Of a stretch of DNA of 64,000 nucleotides, positions 43,810-56,557 are shown one piece after another; position 1 is the first letter of the stretch; each line of letters opens with the position of its first letter. The notes below the pieces were generated by a model. The model was not told the origin of the DNA. It did no database searches and worked only from the letters and a program-made list of their open reading frames with translations. Source of the stretch: Adiantum capillus-veneris (lineage: Eukaryota; Streptophyta; Polypodiopsida; Polypodiales; Pteridaceae); assembly GCA_014529385.2 (NCBI GenBank), contig CM043958.1, positions 81,065,025 to 81,129,024 on the forward strand. Reading direction: 5' to 3'. Both the position numbers and the translations under genes were made by a program.

Positions 43810-44152
43810 CTGTATGTGGAGCCATGGCAGCAGGAACCGGGTCAACTATAGGTGGAGAAGGCTGCGGGCGAGAAGCAGCAGATTTGAAGTGTTTGAGCCA
43901 AGCAAGGGTGGAGCAAAGAAGGGCGAGGGATTTTCCTGTACCAGTAGGGGACTCCAGCAGGGCATGGCAGCGCCCACCATCGCTATTATTACTTGCAAGG
44001 ACATCCCTGTGCGATCTTTCTAACGTTGCCACAACCTTGCCCATAAAGGCCAGCTGCGAGCCGTAGGCCTTGCAAGGAAATTCCACGCTTATCCCTCCAA
44101 TTCTGTATATTCTCTGCACGTTAAAAGCACTCTCTTCCTTCTCCCCTGCCAT
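43810..44152 (-). CDS. FANCJ: FANCJ-type DNA helicase, exon 1
   Basis: It encodes the N-terminus of the plant homologue of Fanconi anemia group J protein, an XPD-family 5'-3' DNA helicase acting in interstrand crosslink repair and in unwinding of G-quadruplexes. The start chosen is ATG at 44152 ([20 protein letters not shown]); the frame is open further upstream but has no conserved sequence there. The helicase Q-region [20 protein letters not shown] and Walker [20 protein letters not shown] match the family closely. The exon ends after ATG GCT CCA CAT ACA G at 43810, before GTACTT, leaving phase 1. Most of the protein (iron-sulphur and second RecA domains) lies outside what can be seen. Confidence 0.85.
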
Positions 44153-44412
44153 AGCTCTCTGTGTCTCTGTCCCTGCTGTTGCTGGAATTGTTCGCACCAA
44201 TGCCTTCTTCAAAGCTTGGAGGCCTGTCCACACTCGTCCGCCTCTGATGGGTGTCCAGTGCCGTTTACAACTGCAATAACAGAAACATTGGCTCACAGGC
44301 ACCCACACAAAAAATGCTATTGGATGACACAAGCAACACTAAAGCTGAAACTAAATGCAAGATGTGCTTGTCCAAAAGACACAAAAATTGCCTATTATCT
44401 ATGCGGCACGAA

Positions 44413-44534
44413 CTGAAGACATGAACTTGACTTAGTTTCAGTGGGAAGAGCTTGATGAGTTATGCAGGTCTACCTGAAGACATGAACTTGACTTAGTTTC
44501 AGTGGGAAGAGCTTGATGAGTTATGCAGGTCTAC
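44413..44534. repeat. Tandem duplication, 2 x 61 bp, upstream of FANCJ
   Basis: A unit starting CTGAAGACATGAACTTGACT at 44413-44473 repeats exactly at 44474-44534, about 260-380 bp upstream of the FANCJ start codon. It lies between that gene and the copia remnant. Confidence 0.9.
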
Positions 44535-44589
44535 CATTAGATTGCACCTTGCCGAGTCGATATACTTTTCATTGTTAGAATGTGATACT

Positions 44590-45440
44590 CCCTATTCTTT
44601 ATGGCAAAGTTATGCAACACTTATGAAAAAGATACGGCTAGTAATAAGGTTTTCATGATACGAAAACTCTTTAAACTTCGCATGAAGGAGTTAGCCAGTG
44701 TTGCGAGTCATATCAATGACTTTGACTCTTTGTTTGCCCAGATTCGTGCACAACGAATTAACATTGACGATGGGATAAAAGAAATCTTCTTGCTTTGTTC
44801 GCTAACACCATCATGGGATATCTTTTGTACAATTGTCAATAATTTTGCTCATAATGATACACTAGTGTACAATGATGTCACTAGTTCTCTTTTGTCAAAG
44901 GAAATGCGTCAAAAAACTATGAGTAGCTCGCATCATGGTGAAGCTCATTATGTGCAAAAGGATGATAAACAGTGTAAAGGTCGTTCTTGGCACCGTGAAT
45001 CCAAGAAAGAGGGCAATAGAGATGCGTCAAAAAGTATATCAAAGTCTCGTGGTCGCCGCAATATACAATGTCATTATTGTGATAAGTATGGTCACATAAA
45101 GAAAGGTTGTCATGCTTGGAAGCGTGAAAAGGGCAATGGCAAATGCAAAGGCAAGGATCATGATGTGAAAAACAAAAGGCCAACGAGTTCTGTTAAGATT
45201 GAAAAATTGAACATAGTTCAAGATGATAGTGATGCGCAAGACATTAATATGTTGACTGAACATTCAGATGTATTTTATGATGCACAAGAAACTTTGACTT
45301 TACAAAGTTCTATGCCAGCTGAACTACTTGTTAGTGGTGAAGTGTCCCACACATGGGTTCTTGATTTGGGCCCTTCGTTGCATGTCACACCTTATATAGA
45401 TTGGTTTACTATATACGAAGGGCTCTATTACACTAGGTGA
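44590..45440 (+). pseudogene. Ty1/copia gag and protease start
   Basis: A plus-strand copia remnant. The gag frame contains MKELASVASHINDFDSLFAQ and a helical core, then the knuckle CHYCDKYGHIKKGC near 45070-45110. The protease begins TWVLDLGPSLHVTPYIDWFT. The usual active site is LDSGAS, here LDLGPS, so both the Ser and the Ala/Gly context are lost. The frame breaks at 45413. The 5' LTR and the first part of gag are missing. Confidence 0.85.
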
Positions 45441-46605
45441 CAGTTACTCTTGTGACATTGTGGGCATAGGTGATATTGCCATGGTGATGGCTAATGGCGT
45501 GAATTTTATAATCCACAATGTGCGTCATGTTCCAGCCCTGACACGCAGTTTGATTCAGTTGGGTGTCTTGATGACTTGGGTTACAAAGTCACTTTTCACC
45601 AGCAGTCTTGGCGCATTGCTAAAGGTCATCTTGTTATAGCCCATGGTTCAAAAGTTGGTTCATTATATCCTCTTTATGTATCTGGCAAAAACAGTGTTCT
45701 TTATGCATCTGAGCTGCCAACCATTGCTTTGTGGCATAGCCGGTTAGGTCACATGTCAAAGAAGAGAATGCAAACGTTTTCTTGTTTGGGCTACTTATCG
45801 TTTATCGTTTTCAGATTTTCCTTTTTGTGAGCACTGTCAATATGGAAAACAAACACAGACACATCATGCACATTCTTTTGACAAAGAAAGCAAACCCGTA
45901 GAGCTTGTACACAACAGTAATTTATGTGGACCTATGCCTTCTAAATCACATGGTAGAGCGTTCTACTTTGTCACATTCATTGACGATGCAACACGACATG
46001 TTTGGGTTTATGCCATGAAGTCTAAAGATGAGACATTTTCTTGTTTCAAGAAATTCTTATCTAGTGTGGAAACTCACTCTAAACATAAGTTGAAAGCTTC
46101 GAGATCAGACAATGGTGGAGAATATGTTTCCAAAGAGTTTACAGACTTCTGTTCAAGTAGGGGAATCAAGCACGAGTTTACAACTCCTTATACCCCCGCA
46201 CAAAATGGTGTTGCCGAATGAATGAACAAGACTATCCAAGAGAGGATAATGTCTATGCTATCACAAGCCAATCTACCACAAGGGTTTTGGGATGAAGCAT
46301 TATACACTGCTGTGTATTTGATCAATAGATCACCACATGCCTCATTATAGTTTCGTGTATCGTTGGTATTATGTTCATGACACAAATTGTCTTATGATAA
46401 ACTCAGAACACTCGGCTGTGAGGCTTATGCACAAGTACCAAAGGAGTTGTGTGCTAAGCTAGATCTTAAGTCTAGGAAATGCATCTTTATAGGCTATGGA
46501 CTAGACGGTCAATTTGGTTATCGTTTATGGGATCCGAAAAGTCGATCAATAATCCGTAGCACTGATGCTGTCTTTAATGAGATCAAGATGCATAGACAGC
46601 CTTGA
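45410..46605 (+). pseudogene. Ty1/copia protease end, integrase, truncated before RT
   Basis: After the frameshift the protease continues (GVNFIIHNVRHVPALTRSLI). The pre-integrase block ALWHSRLGHMSKKRM follows, and then integrase with FYFVTFIDDATRHVWVY, SRSDNGGEYVSKEF and AQNGVAE-stop-MNKTIQERIM. All three catalytic acids survive, but a TGA at 46219 replaces the expected Arg codon. A linker to RT (LRTLGCEAYAQVPKELCAKL, GYRLWDPKSRSIIRSTDAVF) ends at 46605. RT is absent; a minus-strand copia relative begins about 110 bp further on. Confidence 0.85.
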
Positions 46606-47181
46606 AAGAGGTTGAATTCCGAAAAGTGATATTTTTTTAGTATCACCTCCTTTACAGACAACTCTAGAGCCAGTTGCTACACATGCTAGTACAAGTTCTG
46701 ATCAATCGAGGAGATTTCAAAGAGTCTCACATTGCACTGGAGCCATCCAATTTTCTGAATTTTGTGTTTCATCAAAAGAAAGAGGTTCCTCCTCATCACA
46801 TAAACTAGAAATAGCCAAATCATAACAATCTGTGGATGCATATGATGCATGGCAAGAACCTGAATGACTATTTCCAAACATAGGTGCATCCAATTTACTG
46901 TTATGCAAAGTATGCACTATCCATTTAGGCATACCCCTAACCTCTTCATTCGCAGTCCTTTCCACATCAAGTACATCATATACATCTGCATCAGTAATAG
47001 ATTGATCCATGATATTTTTGGAAACCCTCATAGACTATACATTAACCTCACTAGAACTTACATTCAAGTTTCCACCATTAACAGTAGTTTGGTGACAGGA
47101 CATAAAAGTGTCATTTCAGGGTTTTGCGAAAAAAATCAATACTTCTTGTATATGTGTGGAGTTTCAATTGTCCTTACATGA

Positions 47182-48142
47182 GCTTGATATAAAAAACCCA
47201 TTCTACATGAGAAGAGTAAGTAAATCATGCATATTTCTTGATTTCTAGGTCATGACAAGCTTCCAAAGCCAATGTAGTGCTACATTTGACTAAAACAAGC
47301 ACAATTAACCCCATGCTACACCACATAAATAATTTTTCATGCAACCAATATATTTTTCCATTAACTTCAATAGTTATTAATTAAGTATAAGGTTTCTATA
47401 GCCTCAATTTTATATTATTGTGCATACAATTAAGTACAAAAAAGTTGCATTTTTTTGTATTTTGCATACCTATTATTGGTGTTTGCATGACTACACCCAT
47501 ATTTTCTCATATATATGCTTTAAATAACACCTACAAAACATCAAAAACATCCAAACGTGTTATATGAGAATTCTAGGCATAAGTACAAAGCCCAAAAACT
47601 GCATGAATAAAAAATTTGGCTTTCACATTGTGGCTATCTCAACTGCTTTGAAAAGTATGAAATGAGTCCTATTTGTAGAATGGATTTTTTTTCTCAACTT
47701 TGTGTTATTAGTTACTGGGGGTATTAGGTGCCCCAAAACTCAAGAAAGATGCAGTACATAGTGAAGAGTCTATATGCACAATCAAACTTGACTTTATATA
47801 GTATATACATCACCACAAAATTGATTAAAATGTCAAATTGTCCATAAATCTACATGGCATGATTTTCATAAATAGGCTATAACTTCAAATACATAGAGTA
47901 TCCATGCATTAGAAGCATTTGAAAACCCTGATAATGATGAATTCTACTTCTGTAGCACCCTAGAATTCACTAAGAGGCTTTTTAGAGTGGTCTATGACCA
48001 ATTTTATGAAAAATGTGCAAAAACAATACACGTTTTTTAGCACGGTTTAGGTTGAAAATTGCTTACAAAAGACAATTCTAGAGCTAGAATCCATAGCCCA
48101 AAAAAAATCCAAATTTAGCTATCTTTATGGACATCAAACACT
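47182..48142. other. AT-rich non-coding stretch within the copia remnant
   Basis: No gene or known repeat is recognised. It separates two parts of the minus-strand copia element that should be nearly contiguous, so it is probably an insertion. Confidence 0.4.
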
Positions 48143-49407
48143 CTAAGACCTCAATTGCATCCCTTGTAATAATTCTAGGAAATTGCTTGTGGTTAAGAGG
48201 ACATAAAAGTGTCCTGTTACCCGTCTAGTGTTTGAAGGAGGCAACAAAGTGTCATAAATGTCACGTGAGCTTTCATTATTTTCTCTATTACATGATAACA
48301 ACGGATGATCGGAATCCTCCACAAATACAACATCTTGTGAAACCAATACGCTTTGTTTGCATATGGTATAATATATAACCCTTGCTTTCAAGAATGTAAG
48401 CAACAAATACATTTGGCAGCCTTATCATCTAATTTTTTGTGATGCTTTTGTGGTTCCAAATCATAAGCTAAGCAACCAAAGATGCCAATATGAAAAATAG
48501 ATGGCTTCTTATCATGCCATGCTTAATAAGGAGTCGTAGAGTACAAAGGCTTTGGCACGACGCCTATTAAGTACATAAGTACTACACATGATAGCCTCAA
48601 GAAAAATGAATGTGGTAATGCTTGATTCTTGATGAAACATCGTGCCATTATCATAAGCAACCTATTTTTCTTTCAAAAATAACATTTTTTTCGAGGTGTA
48701 TACATCACTCTATATGGCCAAAAATGCATTAAACTCTTGAGACATACCCCACGCCCCTCCTTAAACGGGAGGTGTCCATAGTACATTTAAAAATCACTTG
48801 AAGCGCATGAACACTTCTGCCTTAGCTTTAAGCAGATACACCCATGCATGCTTGGAGTAATCATCGATGAAAGTCACAAAAAGTGCAGGTAATTACCCAA
48901 GGATGGAGTTTGCATAGGCCAACAAGCATCATTATGCACAAGTTGTAACCCGCAAGTAGTTCTCATTGAATTATCCTTTGGAAAATTTGAATGTTGCATC
49001 TTACCCAAAATAAAACCTTCAGAAACATGCTTAGAAGGTGCTTCAAGAGGTCGCAAATAGGCAGCCATATCACGATTATGCAAACGTAGCAACCTAACAA
49101 AATTCATATGTATGTCCGCATCGTGAATGCCAAAGTTTTTCATCTGAAACAATCTCTGAATCCACAACAACATTTGAAAAAAATTCCCACACTCTTTGTA
49201 CAAAGTAAACCTATATAGCCCGCAACACAAAATGTCAGCTGCAACTTTTCATTGCAAGAAACGAGATTACAAACTATACATCTGTCATTAACAGATTTGA
49301 CAACAAGACCAAGTCTTGCAAGTGTAGATATACACAAAAGATTCTTTTTTATCCCTATTACATAAAGTGTATTAACAAGTGTGAAATAACTGTAATATAT
49401 AGCAGTT

Positions 49408-49690
49408 AGCATAATCTTTCCAACTCCCTTGGCCAAATAAGAGGCATTCTTGGCACAAGTGATCGAATCCCCATGAGGGACAACTGAAAAGTAATGTGCA
49501 TTTTACAACCACTATCAAAACATGCTAAGCATAATCTTTCCAACTCCCTTGGCCAAATAAGAGGCATTCTTGGCACAAGTGATCTTGGCACAAGTGATCG
49601 AATCCCCATGAGGGACAACCTAAAGAGAGGTAAATAAGTCATGATGCAAAGTAATGTGCATTTTACAACCACTATCAAAACATGCTACTT
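49408..49690. repeat. Imperfect tandem duplication, 120-bp spacing
   Basis: A block starting AGCATAATCTTTCCAACTCC occurs at 49408 and 49528, and GTAATGTGCATTTTACAACC at 49493 and 49650. The second copy also doubles TTGGCACAAGTGATC. It duplicates the protease active-site region of the copia remnant. Confidence 0.85.
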
Positions 49691-49949
49691 TGCAGCTTTG
49701 GTGGATCAATCACATGTAGGGACTAGCATTCCCCTTGAAAGGAGTGACAAAAATGGACTCTTTCCCTTCTCTACATCTCAACATTAAGTACATCAAGGTG
49801 ACGTCAAAATCCTTGTATTTTTGTATTTGATCATTGGAAATGAAGACCCATGTATCATCAACCGAGATATAGGTCTGAAGAGGACTTGCAAGAATGATGA
49901 ATCCAATGCTTTTCTCAATTACCCCCATAATAATGTGAACCAGCAATTG

Positions 49950-50816
49950 GAAAAAAGCTCTTATAGATTATGTCTTGCATAACCTCTTTTCCTTTAAGGG
50001 TATGTGCACAAGTAAATTTCTTTTGAAGCTGTTTTCATCATTCTCAAGCACTTTTTAACCACTTGCAAGAACACATTACCCCTTTCAAAAGCACTCTCTA
50101 AACCTTTATCTAGTAAATGAGTGTTCAATGCTACTTAAACCTTTCAATCACTGTTTTGAAACAATTTCAACAACTTTCAAAAAAACTTCTTTAAGCACTC
50201 CCGAGGACTTTGAAAGCAAAGTATCAGGTTTTATGTATGAAGAAACGAGTCAACTACAACATGAGTAGCATAAAAGTTTAATCGAGTTTTGGATGATCAT
50301 TCTTTTTTTCTTTTTTCTTTTTTTTGGGGGTTGGGGGGGGGGGGGGGGGGGGGGGGGGGGTTTGGGGTTGGTTTGTTGTTTGAAAAACTCTTATACACCA
50401 CAAATGATAAGATGAGATTAAAAATGGAACTCCCAATGGATAAGATCATGTACTAGCAAGAAGAGTAAAGCTTTGCCACATGGATTTTGGCTTGAGATTG
50501 TTCTGTGTGTCTACTTATGATTTTTTTTTACTGAAGGGGTATACTCTCTTTTCTTGCTTAAGATAGGACATGATAGAAATCCATCTTTCGACTGTTTGTG
50601 TGTTTGAATGCATGGAATTTGTTCTTTGAAACTCATAAGAAATTGGATGACAAGGTTTTACATTTGTACTATCCCTTTGCCCCTCATCCCTTCCTACCAT
50701 CATGTCCACTGTCCCAAATTTAAAACCCCAAAATTATGATGTTGCAAAGCCAATACCCATATTTTTAATATTCTTCCTCATTTTTCAGCAAGTGGGGCTA
50801 CAGTAGAAGCACACCC
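49950..50816. other. No gene seen; poly-G run
   Basis: AT-rich sequence with a run of 28 G at 50333-50360 inside a T/G-rich patch. No coding signature. Confidence 0.5.
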
Positions 50817-51208
50817 TTGAGCCATGCATCTTGCCAATTTCTCCGGACAAGGTCTAGCCCCATGGTATCTACCCTCCACAATTGCAAGCATCTTCACACT
50901 AATGGATTGGTTAGATCACACACATTTACATCATACAACTTGAGCATTTTTTTGTTTTCTTCTCTAGCTAGCCAATTGGCGTGCTTTGTCTCTAGCAAGT
51001 TTGTGGTAGGGATAAATGTGATATTGTTTGTCTCCTGCAATAATCTCTCCATCTTATCTCTCCATCTTAGACCCCTTCCAAAGAACAACTTAGAAATAGA
51101 CCATTGGTAATTAAAATGACAAGACCACTTATTGCTATAGGATATTTTCTCCAACATGGATATTAAACATGCCAAATCAACCAACAATCCATTTGAATCT
51201 TGTTGCAC
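50817..51208 (-). pseudogene. Unidentified coding relic
   Basis: The minus-strand frame has SISKLFFGRGLRWRDKMERL and FIPTTNLLETKHANWLAREE. After a frameshift at about 50893 it continues MLAIVEGRYHGARPCPEKLA and RCMAQGCASTVAPLAEK, then stops. The composition is protein-like across the shift, so it is probably an old transposon gene or gene fragment. I cannot name the family. Confidence 0.35.
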
Positions 51209-51856
51209 TTAGCGCACCGCCACATTTCACATAGCCCTTTGTGCTTATCCTGAAAGTTGTTGTTTACACATTGAGTAGTGTGAATATGGAGGATTTGTTA
51301 TCATTGAAACAAAAAAGGCCACTCTCTTGCATCCATAACATTTTGGATCTCTCTGTTGAAAAGGTCTTCTGTTTTTGCAGTCGCCATCTCCCATGAATCT
51401 GCAAAAATTTGAATTGGGGGCCAATCAATTTGAATTGGGTGAAATGAATTGGTCTTTTTGTTATAGTGAACGAGGCAAGGATGAGTAGAACTAATGTGGG
51501 TATCAAGATACAACTATAAAAATTCCAAAGCACCTATTGATATCCACTTTCTCACTATATTTTGTTTCTTGGATAGTGTGTAAACCCAAATAGATTTTAA
51601 AATATCAACAAGTGGGAAGCATGGATTCGTTATCGTCGTGTTTGCTTTGATCGTGTTCGACGTGTGGCAGAGGTTGGACAACCACCATGGCACTTCATCT
51701 GCGTAAGTTGCTTTGACAACATGAGTTTTTTTTTCATTTACATTAAAATAATTTGGTTTATTGTGCGGTAGCAGTGTTCAAAAAATCCAAATTATAGCCA
51801 CATGCAAGATGAAATAGGAAGACACCACAACCTAAGTTCATGTTTTGGGAAACGGT
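51209..51856. other. No gene seen
   Basis: AT-rich sequence without a recognisable feature on either strand. Confidence 0.4.
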
Positions 51857-51985
51857 AATGAGGTCATGCTAAACAATGGCCATCCTCTAGCTAGTGGTGA
51901 ATGAGGTCATGTTAAGCAATGGCCATCCTCTAGCTAGTGGTGAATGAGGTCATGTTAAGCAATGGGCATCCTCTAGCTAATGGTT
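51857..51985. repeat. Minisatellite, 3 x 43 bp
   Basis: A unit starting AATGAGGTCATG occurs at 51857, 51900 and 51943, with 2-4 differences between units. Confidence 0.9.
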
Positions 51986-54900
51986 ACCTATGTATGTGTG
52001 TACTAAAGGCCTCATCTCCTCAAAATTGATAAGAGCTTGATGTTGTTTAGTTCTCCCCCATCCTCTTGCACAATAGCTCCCATCACCATTTTTTAGCAAG
52101 ATTGAGTTGCAAGTGCCTTGGATCTATTGTTTGGACTTCTACTTATGTGTCCTTTGAATTGAAGATCTCACTACCCCCGTATCAACATGTGTGTGTATTT
52201 CGTGATGAATGAACAAACGAGACCTAATGTCGTCTGTAAACAAAGCAAAGACAATCTTGCAAGATAATCGTGGATTCACCAAAATGGAAGAAAACGAGAG
52301 ATCCATTTGCATTTTGCATGCCAATTGATATAATTGTATGTAAAAATTGCCCTATCCAACATAAGATGGCTTTCACATTGACTTTATTTGATCATTGCAC
52401 ACAAATAGTTAGCTTCTATATTGCCACCAATGCCATGATCTACTTCATTATCTACACCATGAATGCTATCATTTACTTCATCATCTATGTCGTGCATGCC
52501 ATTGCCAATCTCCTTACGTTAAAAAAAATCCTCCTTCTCTTAAGTAGAGCTATCTAAAAATTTGATAATCTCACCTTTGCTTTTATTGGATTCATGAGTA
52601 TTACCTAAGGATTTAATCTTCCTATCAAAAAATTATTTTCTTGTAAATATTGAATCCACAATAAGTGAAATTGATCTCCTAGTGTGTCACCATTCGTTGC
52701 TCAAGTTTAAATCTCTCCTTCAGTGGTCAAAATAATTGCAAAAATCTCACTATTTCTTGAACCTCCATAATCTTTGGAATTGATCATAGCATATTTCATT
52801 GTACAACCAGATTGGTTTCAAATTAAAAGAGCCCAAGAACAAACTCACCTCACAAGAAGATGCCATAGGATCAAAATGTGACCAATAAACTTTGCAAGTA
52901 GTGCAAACGTCACTATATTTATAGAAAAAGCAACTAGGTAATAAATATCCAACAATGGTAGATCCCTCGTATATATCATTGGGTATATAGACAAGAGATT
53001 GTGCATGCGAGTGTGAGTACGTTGTCCACAATGGGTGTTGGTCCATGACATCAAAAAAATTTCAAGTCCTTCGGGCAAGAAAAAGGTCATTAAAAACTTC
53101 AGACAAAGTATCAACACAATCACAATTGGGCAAAGAGAGTACATTGCCCAAAATGAGTGTGTAGAAAAGGGAAAGGGGAAGTTGTCATTGGGCTCGGATA
53201 AAAAATAGCATATTCAAGGGGGATCAACAAAATTAGCAGCAGTAGAAATGGAGAATTCAGAGGAAAAGCTCCACAAAGCAAAGTTGGAGCTCCAGCATAC
53301 ATTGAGGAGGAGGCTAATGCACTCGAAAATTTCCCAGTAATAAGGATATAATTCTTCAACAAAACATGTTTTAAAAGAACGTGACAAAGTTGGAATTAAG
53401 TAATACTTAATGATCATAATTTATGCTATGAGCTTTGAGCTTAGTTCTTTGAATTTAAATTGTTTTTGCTTGCTTATGATGAGTGTAAAACACCATTCCC
53501 ATGGGTGCTATTCATTTAGCAACAATTTAGTCAACTCTAAGTTGCCTAAATTTATGTATGCATCACAAGGCTAGAGATCTAGGTTTGCACTTTTGTGAAT
53601 AGCGCAAACCCTAAGCAGTAAAAAAGACATTATACCTAACCATTCCTTGGTTGTTTTATCCCAAGAAAGGATTATGACTAGACCTACACACAATTTTTAA
53701 TGATTGTTCCGGATTTATGACTAGACCTACATGATTTATTTTAGATCACTTGATATATTTTAGAATTGATTTTTGCTTCATGCATGAAAACACATGCACA
53801 TCAAGCTTGAAAAAAATCTAGCCTAGTGAGGGCACTTCTAGTCACGAAGTTGAGTGCATGGAAGCTTTCATGTGTGTGTCTCAACGATTTGGATGTTGAA
53901 TTGTAGGGTTTTGCAACCGCCCTTTTGAGCAATAGTCAAAGACCATTGGCAACCCGATATTTCTTTCACGTGTGCATCATGGATTTTTGTGGTATATAGT
54001 AGTTTTTTGCAACCAGGAATTTGTGTTGGAAATTGCAACCCTTCCATAGGGGTCTAGCCCTCCACATGCATGGCACTTTTGTGATAGGCCTTCCCGGTGA
54101 GAGCATGCTATTCAGAGACCCCTTCTCGATAGATGGGTTCTTTGAAAATAAGCCTTCACTAGGAAAGGCAAGCTTTGAAAATTCCCTTCAAAGAAAAATT
54201 TTATACAATAGAAAAATATAAGGCTGCTTAGTTAAAACTTGAGCCGGCTAGAAGCGCACCCACTATGGTTCAGCCCCTGAGACATGTAGGTGTGGGTGAG
54301 TGGACGCAATCACATAAAACTAGTCAAAGCAAATCTTCGAATGGCTAAGATAAATAAATAAATACACTTGAGCCTAAGTTCTAAGGTGTAACTTGTATGT
54401 GCTGCATTCGAGATCGATTGGTTTGTGTTCGAGCTTTCTGGTGGTAGGAAGTTTCTCTTGGTAGCTTGTGGCTTGTCGTTGTCATGCTTCATTTTGTCCT
54501 CTTGTGCATTGGACATGCTGAGGTGGGGTGGCAAGCATCCCGATGTGGTGGCATCCATTGCTGGAGATCTTTGATTGAATATTTTTTATGAACACCTCGT
54601 CTTTATGGTGTTTATGCTCCTTGTGGCATGTAATGTGCATAGGGTTGTCACGGTCTGTAATGGTGGGTTGTGGATCTTTGTGAAAGCCAAGAAATTTGTA
54701 GTGTTTCTCTTGTTTAATATAAATAGCTCCTATTAAGCATTGTTTATAAATTAGAAAAGAAACAAAGCCTAAGTTCTAAGGTGGTAAAATATAAGTATAT
54801 ATTTATTAAATTTGAGTCCCACCTCCTAAAATAAAGAATAGATAACACTTTTAATGTGTTATTTTTAAGTAAGAAGTTCAAAAAACAAAATGCTATAGGA

Positions 54901-55601
54901 CTCTAGAGTTGCAACTCACTTGTTGTGCTATTTCTACAGTAATGACCTCTAAGCTCTTCCTCTAATGCCCTAGCCTCTACCACATGTGTGACTACAAGCT
55001 ACAGAGTGTGAGCAATCAATAAGTAGTTGAGTTTGGGCAAGAATCTCTTAAAGGAAATGAGGAGATAGCGTTGAGCTTCAAGGAAACAAGTCACAACAAT
55101 GAATGGAGTTGGAGCAAGGATCGAATATTGCTTGAGGATTCATGAAACAATACCCATTGGTATTTAAAGGTTCATCGAATCCAAGGATGCCCCATGTTTT
55201 ATTGGCCATGCAACATTTTGAGTTGTGGATCAGGACCTTTGCATGGCTTTGCATGAGAGACACACTTTCTATGTACACTTCTTTCTCTCTTTGCGCCACC
55301 CACTGCCCATCTCTCCTATTTGCAACTACAACATGCACGTTGAAGGGCCAATATATGCCAAGAAAATCTCAAATTGCATCTTGGCCCCTCTACCTTGCAC
55401 AAACTCCTAGGTCATGTCGTCCCTCCCTTTGTTGTGATAGGCATTCACAAAGACACCTTCCTCATCCTTCCTCTCTGAGGCCCTCACCTCACTGAATTGC
55501 CTCTCTCCTCTTCCTTTTCTCGAAGGACCTCACCTCACAAAAATCCCTCCAAATTGCACATGCTTCTTGTGGCACATGTTGGCTAGAGTGAGTGCTCTCA
55601 A

Positions 55602-55642
<41 letters not shown>

Positions 55643-56557
55643 AGGGAGAGGTGAACACTAATGGTGATGCTTTGTGTGTGTGGGGGAGGGGGACAGAGCT
55701 AAGGTATAATATACCAATATTCTAAGAATTCGCTAACGATCGAATTTTATTGAAGAATACCTAGTATGTTTGCTAACATGCTCGCTCCTCTTAAGTATGG
55801 AACAATAAAAGGTACACCAAAAGCAAGTGAATATTTCATAGGAGCGAAAAAAATAAGGGTGACGAGTTGGTGCATTTTTGCCTTGCATGATAACAGGCGA
55901 AGTGTATGATGTCCCTTACTCTCCAAAGGTCAACCAAGGAAATTTCCCTTCCCTAGGAAGGACAAGGGCACCCTTCGATTTCCAGGTTTGACCATAATCT
56001 TAATTGATAGTCAAAGAGCATTAACAACCCATTATATAAGTAGTGCCTACAACAATTAGGGGCCCCCAATTTCAGAAAAATAAACTTCCTTTCAAAACAC
56101 CTCAAATAAATAAGGGTGAGTTTAGGAAATGAAAAGTCCCATGAAACTGAAAAGGCAAAAGAGTTCTTATATCCATATAAGGAGGTGATTCTAATGTGGA
56201 TTCACATATTTGTACTTTTCTTCAAGTTTCTTTTCTATAGCGTTTTTTTTGTAAATTTGTTTTGGAGCCATTAGGAAAATCATACATTAAGATAGTGATG
56301 CACATCTCAAAATTCCATGTATAGTCTCTTCATAGGAGGGATCATCACAATGTGCAACATATGGCAACTTTCTTTTTTAGTTGTCGAGAAACTTACACTA
56401 TAGATCGAGATATGTGCCCATTGGTTTGCATTGCTAGGGAAGAGGGAAATACCTAGGTTTAGTGTGGTCCCAATGGTGGTCCCATGGACCACCATTGCTT
56501 TCAGTGTGATTAAGTTTTAGTCTGTATATATTGCTTACTTTGAAGCAACATATGCAT
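51986..56557. other. Intergenic, no gene seen
   Basis: About 4.6 kb of AT-rich sequence. Open frames up to 99 codons (for example 52750-53417 on the minus strand) show no domain and change composition freely. A (GA)n array lies at 55605-55639. Old unrecognised transposon sequence is possible. Confidence 0.45.

Larger units (their letters stand above)
46717..49946 (-). pseudogene. Ty1/copia remnant, minus strand
   Basis: In minus-strand order: a protease-like part with CFDSGCKMHIT (49500-49540), then GKIMLTAIYYSYFTLVNTLY and LLCISTLARLGLVVKSVNDR. Pre-integrase LRLHNRDMAAYLRPLEAPSK follows, and the integrase start near 48880. The C-terminal part has HIGIFGCLAYDLEPQKHHKK and SVLVSQDVVFVEDSDHPLLS. 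After about 950 bp of non-coding AT-rich sequence comes the RT-proximal linker RGMPKWIVHTLHNSKLDAPM and PLSFDETQNSENWMAPVQCE. RT itself is missing. Numerous stops occur. Confidence 0.75.

Noticed and set aside
52750-53417. Overlapping minus-strand frames that look partly protein-like
   Set aside because: No domain, frames overlap each other and codon use looks random; left as intergenic.
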